Shown piece by piece: positions 9,052-13,291 of a stretch of DNA of 13,291 nucleotides (positions are counted from its first letter, which is position 1; the number at the start of each line of letters is the position of its first letter). The position numbers and the translations under genes are program-made. The stretch comes from Alphaproteobacteria bacterium MarineAlpha10_Bin2. Lineage in GTDB: Bacteria; Pseudomonadota; Alphaproteobacteria; UBA828. The stretch is from assembly GCA_002937555.1 (NCBI GenBank), contig PTKB01000043.1, positions 1-13,291 of the forward strand. Reading direction: 5' to 3'. The notes under the pieces are model-generated. The model was not told the origin of the DNA. It worked only from the letters and a program-made list of their open reading frames with translations, and did not search any database.

Positions 9052-10401
9052 TTAAGCCGTCACCGGCTCATACATGGTGACGAATTCTTCGGCCGAGGTT
9101 GGATGCACGGCGACCGTCTCGTCGAACTGCGCCTTGGTGGCGCCGGCCTTGATCGCGACGCCGAGAAGCTGCGACAGCTCACCGGCACCGGTGCCGATCA
9201 TATGGCAGCCGACCACACGGTCATCGGCGCGGTCGACGACCAATTTCATGAATACTGTTTCGTCGCGGCCCGTGAGCGTGTGTTTGAGCGGACGGAAGCG
9301 GGTTTTGTAGATATCGACGGCAGCGCAATGGGTCCGCGCATCCTCCTCGCTCATGCCGACGGTGCCGATTTCCGGCTGAGTGAACACGGCGGTAGGGATA
9401 TCGCGGTGATCCGGGATTTGCGGATTGTTATTGTAGAGCGTTTCGGCGAGGCAGCGGCCTTCGTGAATGGCGACGGGCGTCAAGTTTACACGGTCGGTGC
9501 AATCGCCGACCGCGTAGAGGTTCGCGACAGTGCTGCGCGAGCCGGAATCGACCGTGACCGCGCCATTGTGATTGACCTCGACCCCGACTTCCTTGAGTCC
9601 GAACCCCGCCGTATTGGGCGCGCGGCCGGTCGCGAACATCACTTGATCTGCTTCCAAAACGTCGCCCTGGCTGGAGGTGAGGGCGATGCCGGCCGTGGTT
9701 TTCTCGAGCTTGACGGCGTTGGTGTTGAGGCGCACGTCGACGCCCGATTTCCGCATCTCGTCGCAGCATATTTCGCGGATATCCATATCGAAGCCGCGCA
9801 GGATCATGTCCGAGCGATAGAGCTGCACGGTCTCGACGCCGAGGCCGTTAAAGATGCATGCAAACTCGCACGCAATATAGCCGCCGCCGATGATGACGAT
9901 GCGCTCCGGCAGTTGCGGCAAATCGAACGCCTCGTTCGAAGTGATGGCCAGTTCGATGCCGGGCAATTCCGGCAGAGAGGGCCAGCCGCCGGTGGCAATG
10001 AGAACGGTGTCGGCGCTGTAACGGTCGTCGCCGATGGCCACGGTGTTGGCATCGAGTAAGGCGCCCCGGCCGTCGATCGCGGTGACGCCGGAATCCTTCA
10101 GCAAACGGCGGTAGATGCCCTCCAGCCGATCCAATTCCTTGCTCTTGGCGGCGACCATGGTGGGCCAATCAAAGCGGCTTTCGCCGACGCTCCAGCCGTA
10201 CCCCGCAGCGTCTTCGAAATCGTGGCGAAAATGCGAGGCGTAGACGAGAAATTTCTTTGGAATGCAGCCGCGATGGACGCAGGTACCGCCCATGCGGCTC
10301 TCCTCCACCAGGCCGACGCGCGCGCCATGGCTGGCGGCGCGGCGCGCACAGGCAACGCCGCCCGAACCGCCGCCGATGACGAAGAGGTCGAAATCCGCCA
10401 C
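9052..10401 (-). CDS. gor: Glutathione-disulfide reductase
   Basis: NADPH-dependent flavoenzyme that reduces GSSG to GSH in the cytosol; 449 aa from the chosen start. The FAD-binding motif GGGSGG (10-15) is near the N-terminus, followed by the redox-active pair Cys41/Cys46 in GGTCVHRGCIPKK. The second Rossmann motif GGGYIACEFA comes before two arginines (LYRSDMILRGFD) that mark NADPH rather than NADH preference. ATGRAPNT and VGDC follow, and the C-terminal HPTSAEE supplies the active-site His433 and Glu438. The start is GTG at 10399-10401, giving (M)ADFDLFVIGG. The ATG at 10458 lies inside gabD and adds 19 residues that do not fit the family. With only 7 nt after the gabD stop and no clear Shine-Dalgarno, translation is probably coupled to gabD. 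Mycothione or trypanothione reductase are less likely. Confidence 0.93.
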   Translation of the reverse strand: MADFDLFVIGGGSGGVACARRAASHGARVGLVEESRMGGTCVHRGCIPKKFLVYASHFRHDFEDAAGYGWSVGESRFDWPTMVAAKSKELDRLEGIYRRLLKDSGVTAIDGRGALLDANTVAIGDDRYSADTVLIATGGWPSLPELPGIELAITSNEAFDLPQLPERIVIIGGGYIACEFACIFNGLGVETVQLYRSDMILRGFDMDIREICCDEMRKSGVDVRLNTNAVKLEKTTAGIALTSSQGDVLEADQVMFATGRAPNTAGFGLKEVGVEVNHNGAVTVDSGSRSTVANLYAVGDCTDRVNLTPVAIHEGRCLAETLYNNNPQIPDHRDIPTAVFTQPEIGTVGMSEEDARTHCAAVDIYKTRFRPLKHTLTGRDETVFMKLVVDRADDRVVGCHMIGTGAGELSQLLGVAIKAGATKAQFDETVAVHPTSAEEFVTMYEPVTA

Positions 10402-10408
10402 AGGACGC

Positions 10409-11899
10409 TTAAGTGTCGATGCCGCCCATGCAGAGGTATTTGACCTCCATGAACTCATCGAGGCCGAAATGCGAGCCTTCTCGCCCGACGCCGGATTCCT
10501 TCATGCCGCCGAACGGCGCGACCTCGGTCGAGATGATACCGGCGTTGATGCCGACGATGCCGTATTCGAGCTGCTCGGCGACGCGCCAGATGCGGCCGAT
10601 GTCGCGGCTGTAGAAATAAGCGGCGAGGCCGAATTCGGTATCGTTGGCGAGTTGCACGGCCTCGTCGTCGGTGTGGAAACGGAACAGCGGCGCCAGCGGG
10701 CCGAAGGTCTCCTCGCGTGCGACTTTCATCTGCGTATTGACGTTGGCGATCACGGTGGGCTCAAAAAAGCTGCCGCCCAATTTATGGCGCTTGCCGCCGG
10801 TGATGATCTTGGCGCCTTTGTCGAGGGCATCCCGAATATGCTCCTCAATCTTTTCCACCGCCGCCATATCGATCAGGGGCCCCTGTTCGGTTTCGCCCTT
10901 GAGGCCCGGGCCAACGCGCATCTTGTCGCTGGCGGCGGCGAGCTTTTCAGCGAATTCGTCGTAGACGCCGTCCTGGATCAGGAAGCGGTTGGCGCAGACG
11001 CAGGTTTGCCCGGTGTTGCGGTATTTCGACGCCATGGCGCCGGTGATCGCCGCGTCCATATCGGCATCGTCGAACACGATGAAAGGCGCATTGCCGCCCA
11101 ACTCCATCGAGACTTTCTTCACCGTGGCGGCGCATTGCTCGATCAGAATCTTGCCGACTTCGGTGGAGCCGGTGAAGGAGAGCTTGCGGACGATCGGGTT
11201 GGAAGTAATTTCCGCGCCCATCTCGCGCGACGGGCCGGTGAGGATGTTGAGCACGCCCGGCGGAATGCCGGCGCGCTCGCCCAATTCGCACAGCGCCAGC
11301 GCCGAATAGGGCGTCGAAGTGGCGGGGCGCGCCACCACGGTGCAGCCTGCCGCCAGCGCCGGGCCGGCCTTGCGCGTGATCATCGCGTTGGGGAAATTCC
11401 ACGGCGTGATCAGGCCGACGACGCCGACCGGCTCCTTGATCACGACGATACGCCGGTCGTTCATCGGCTGGGGGATGACATCGCCGTAGGCGCGCTTGCC
11501 TTCTTCAGCGAACCATTCGACGAACGAGGCGCCGTAGGCGATCTCGCCGCGAGATTCGGCCATCGGCTTGCCTTGCTCGGCGGTCATGATAATCGCCAGG
11601 TCCTCCTGGTTCTCCATCATCAGGTCGAACCATTTGCGCAGGATCTTGGCGCGTTCCTTGGCCGTCAATGCGCGCCATGCCGGATAGGCGCGGTTCGCCG
11701 CCTCGATGGCGCGCCGGGTTTCGGCGGTAGCCATGGCCGGCACGGTGCCGATCACTTCGTTGTCCGCCGGGTTGTTGACATCGATGGTTTTGCCGTTGTC
11801 GGCATCGGCCCAGGCGCCGTCGATATAGCATTGCTGGCGAAAGAGCTTGGGGTTCTGAAGAAATACGCCAGAGACGATTTCAGCTGTGGCTGTGGCCAT
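10409..11899 (-). CDS. gabD: NAD(P)-dependent succinate-semialdehyde dehydrogenase
   Basis: Aldehyde dehydrogenase of the GabD type; oxidises succinate semialdehyde to succinate, the last step of GABA breakdown. It has 496 aa from the ATG at 11899. That start has GGAG 10 nt upstream, and the MATATAE N-terminus fits the family; the open frame back to 12118 gives an arginine-rich, family-unlike N-terminus. Key residues are Asn169 (TPWNFP), the GSTEVGK cofactor loop (244-250), Glu266 (MELGGNAPF) and catalytic Cys300 in GQTCVCANR. The nearby Cys302 forms, with Cys300, the pair used as a redox switch in human SSADH. The usual cofactor-binding Lys of the KPA motif is Arg191 (ARPAT). The C-terminal half is very close to E. 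coli GabD. Glutarate-semialdehyde dehydrogenase (DavD-like) remains possible. gor follows 7 nt downstream. Confidence 0.92.
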   Translation of the reverse strand: MATATAEIVSGVFLQNPKLFRQQCYIDGAWADADNGKTIDVNNPADNEVIGTVPAMATAETRRAIEAANRAYPAWRALTAKERAKILRKWFDLMMENQEDLAIIMTAEQGKPMAESRGEIAYGASFVEWFAEEGKRAYGDVIPQPMNDRRIVVIKEPVGVVGLITPWNFPNAMITRKAGPALAAGCTVVARPATSTPYSALALCELGERAGIPPGVLNILTGPSREMGAEITSNPIVRKLSFTGSTEVGKILIEQCAATVKKVSMELGGNAPFIVFDDADMDAAITGAMASKYRNTGQTCVCANRFLIQDGVYDEFAEKLAAASDKMRVGPGLKGETEQGPLIDMAAVEKIEEHIRDALDKGAKIITGGKRHKLGGSFFEPTVIANVNTQMKVAREETFGPLAPLFRFHTDDEAVQLANDTEFGLAAYFYSRDIGRIWRVAEQLEYGIVGINAGIISTEVAPFGGMKESGVGREGSHFGLDEFMEVKYLCMGGIDT

Positions 11900-12050
11900 T
11901 TTCGTTTTTCTCCATGATTTAGAGTTCATACGCCCGGGAGCAGGCGCCGTTCCGCCGCGTCCGGGCTTTGGCCTCACCCTATCGCCCCGGACCATCGGCG
12001 GCAACCGCAGGAGGCGGACAAGGTCGCCAGGTTGCGATAAGCTGCCCGCC
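11900..12050. other. Divergent intergenic region gabD / DUF882 peptidase
   Basis: The 151-bp gap between two divergently read genes must hold both promoters. I see GGAG for gabD at 11910-11913, but no convincing -35/-10 pair on either strand. The best plus-strand -10 candidate (GATAAG, 12036-12041) lacks a partner -35. No operator-like palindrome is obvious. Confidence 0.4.
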
Positions 12051-12629
12051 GTGCAGAAAAGAACGCAACCTCGGTCGCACGCGACGCGGCGGCAATTTCT
12101 TGCCGGCGCCGCTGCCACAGGTGCCGCGCTCGGCGCCGGTACATGGCAGGGCCGCGCTATGGCCGGCTATTGGCAAGTTAAAGAGCGCAAGATCGCGCTG
12201 CACAATCTCTGGACCGAGGAGTATCTCGATCTTACCTATTGGCGGGACGGCGATTATCTGGCGGACCCGCTCGCCGATTTCGACTATCTTCTGCGCGACT
12301 GGCGGAGCGGTGAAGTCGGAGAAATATTCCGCACCGTGTTCGACCAGCTATTCTGGCTCAAACGCGCGCTCGGCGGCGATGCGCCTTTTGGCATCATTTC
12401 CGGGTTCCGCTCGGAATCGACCAACCAAATGTTGAACGCGACCAGCGAAGGCGTCGCCACCAACAGCCTGCACACCTACGGCATGGCGATAGACATCCGC
12501 ATGGAAGGACTGGCGGGCGAAGGAATCTGGCGACAAGCGGTGGAGCTGGGCATGGGCGGCGCCGGGCTCTACCGCAGCTCAGATTTCGTCCATCTCGACG
12601 TCGGACCCGTCCGCTCTTGGGGCGGATAG
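12051..12629 (+). CDS. DUF882 / M15-type zinc peptidase with Tat signal (MepK-like)
   Basis: Secreted murein peptidase of the DUF882 (peptidase M15_2, YcbK/MepK) family; the E. coli member MepK cleaves peptidoglycan cross-links. The 192-aa product starts at GTG 12051. It begins with a twin-arginine signal (ATRRQFLAGAA, 11-21), a short hydrophobic Ala/Gly stretch and a likely cleavage site after AMA (36-38), so it should be exported folded to the periplasm. The zinc site is intact: His141 and Asp148 in SLHTYGMAID, His181 in FVHLDVG, with SGFRS (117-121) before it. No good ribosome-binding site precedes the GTG (a GGAGG lies some 40 nt upstream), so the start is less certain than the product. 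No in-frame ATG other than 11886, inside gabD, is available. The ketopantoate reductase gene follows 7 nt downstream. Confidence 0.85.
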   Translation: MQKRTQPRSHATRRQFLAGAAATGAALGAGTWQGRAMAGYWQVKERKIALHNLWTEEYLDLTYWRDGDYLADPLADFDYLLRDWRSGEVGEIFRTVFDQLFWLKRALGGDAPFGIISGFRSESTNQMLNATSEGVATNSLHTYGMAIDIRMEGLAGEGIWRQAVELGMGGAGLYRSSDFVHLDVGPVRSWGG

Positions 12630-12636
12630 AATAGCG

Positions 12637-13215
12637 ATGAAAATCGCGGTCATGGCGGCGGGCGGCGTCGGCGGCTATTTCGGCGCCCGCCTCGCAGCAG
12701 CCGGCGAAGATGTGCACTTCATAGCGCGCGGCACGCACCTGAAAGCGATTAAGCAAAACGGCCTAAAGCTCGAAAGCGCGCTCGGCGACCTTCATGTTGA
12801 AGACGCACGAGCCACCGACGACCCCGGCACCATCGGCACCGCCGATATCGTGCTGTTCGCGGTCAAGCTAGGGGACAGCGAGGCCGCCGCAGCCTCTTGC
12901 AGGACACTGCTGGGTCCGAACAGCACGCTGATCATGTTGCAAAACGGCGTCGATGGCGTCGCGCGCCTGGCGCCGATCCTGGGCCGCGAAGCTGTGGTCG
13001 GCGGCGTCGCTTACATTTCGTCATTCATCGAGAAGCCCGGCACCATCGGCCATCATGGCAATTTCGCCCGCCTGCAATTCGGCGAAGCCGATGGCAGCAA
13101 AAGCGCCCGCCTCAGCGTCTTCACGGCCACTTGCGCAAAAGCTGGATTTGACGCCGAATTCGCACCCGATATCGAACTGGCGCAATGGCAAAATTTGTCC
13201 TTCTGGTTGGCATGA
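12637..13215 (+). CDS. 2-dehydropantoate 2-reductase (ApbA/PanE family), frameshifted
   Basis: NADPH-dependent ketopantoate reductase family; PanE makes pantoate for coenzyme A. The N-terminal Rossmann motif AAGGVGGYFGARLA (7-20) is intact. So are Lys77 (FAVKLGDS) and Asn103 (LQNGVD), which match Lys72 and Asn98 of E. coli PanE, and the PGTIGHHG stretch (134-141). The frame ends early at residue 192, whereas the family runs to about 300 residues. The last seven residues (NLSFWLA) do not fit, while the other frame continues the family sequence from 13194 onward, so one base is missing in the A run 13190-13193. The break falls at the codon expected for the catalytic Lys of the WxK motif (Lys176 in E. 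coli). Several paralogues of this family act on other 2-oxoacids, so the panE symbol is withheld. Confidence 0.85.
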   Translation: MKIAVMAAGGVGGYFGARLAAAGEDVHFIARGTHLKAIKQNGLKLESALGDLHVEDARATDDPGTIGTADIVLFAVKLGDSEAAAASCRTLLGPNSTLIMLQNGVDGVARLAPILGREAVVGGVAYISSFIEKPGTIGHHGNFARLQFGEADGSKSARLSVFTATCAKAGFDAEFAPDIELAQWQNLSFWLA

Positions 13216-13291
13216 GCGACGCCACCGCCATGACCTGTCAGCCCATCGGTCCGATTCTCAACGACGCAACCGAGCGCGAATTATTCTTTAA
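13194..13291 (+). pseudogene. Continuation of the ketopantoate reductase in the shifted frame
   Basis: Read from TTT at 13194, this frame is open to the window end and reads (K)FVLLVGMSDATAMT followed by QPIGPILND. This is the start of the C-terminal helical domain of ApbA/PanE proteins, which typically read WxKFxFLxxxS...TALTRxPIGPI. It joins directly to Trp184-Gln185 of the preceding frame if one A is added to the run 13190-13193. The remaining roughly 90-100 residues of the domain lie beyond the window. Confidence 0.8.

Noticed and set aside
9043..10059. 338-aa plus-strand open frame opposite gor
   Set aside because: Antisense shadow of gor; low-complexity Asp/Val/Gly/Arg composition.
10262..11917. 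551-aa open frame on the plus strand opposite gabD and the gor 5' end
   Set aside because: It is a mirror of GC-rich codon bias on the gabD strand; the translation is rich in His, Arg and Gly with no family resemblance, while gabD on the other strand is unmistakable.
12013..12041. Plus-strand promoter with -10 GATAAG before the DUF882 gene
   Set aside because: No recognisable -35 at the right distance and only four of six -10 matches; the start site would be almost at the GTG.
11900..12118. N-terminal extension of gabD to the ATG at 12118
   Set aside because: The extra 73 residues are unlike any aldehyde dehydrogenase and overlap the start of the divergent DUF882 gene; the ATG at 11899 has GGAG upstream and matches the family.

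Overview
The window looks like chromosomal DNA of an alphaproteobacterium. S4, TrmJ, the class II DAHP synthase, the glutathione reductase and the glutamine-dependent NAD synthetase all read like proteins of the Rhodospirillales and relatives. Placement at class level is fairly secure; order level is an impression from memory of these families. The sequence is GC-rich, densely coding, and shows no mobile elements, CRISPR arrays, tRNA or rRNA genes.

Layout. Nine genes lie on the minus strand and two on the plus strand. Reading in the direction of minus-strand transcription (right to left), the first unit is gabD (succinate-semialdehyde dehydrogenase) followed 7 nt later by gor (glutathione reductase). 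A clear sigma70-type promoter then precedes a tightly packed run: class II DAHP synthase, nicotinate phosphoribosyltransferase, nadE, cysS, a CimA-like protein and trmJ. No gap between these genes exceeds about 75 nt, and the last two overlap by 14 nt, so they may form one 8-kb operon. A second good promoter drives rpsD (ribosomal protein S4) alone. Its short leader holds a hairpin followed by a T tract. A strong hairpin with a UUCG loop sits at the left edge. On the plus strand, divergent from gabD, are a Tat-exported DUF882/M15-type peptidase and, 7 nt later, an ApbA/PanE-type ketopantoate reductase that runs to the window edge.

Function. The genes are core metabolism: entry to the shikimate pathway, the first and last steps of nicotinate-to-NAD salvage, Cys-tRNA charging, tRNA 2'-O-methylation, GSH recycling and semialdehyde oxidation.

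Two things stand out. First, the CimA-like protein keeps the full length, fold landmarks and C-terminal regulatory domain of citramalate synthase. It has nevertheless lost nearly every recognisable metal-binding and catalytic residue: RDG became RSG, HxH became RCL, the Glu of GER became Met, and the HKxGxH-type motif became HGDGTD. It is either a pseudoenzyme or an enzyme with a different chemistry. Second, the ketopantoate reductase is broken by a one-base deletion in an A run, exactly at the codon expected for the catalytic lysine. This is either a true pseudogene or a sequence error near a contig end.
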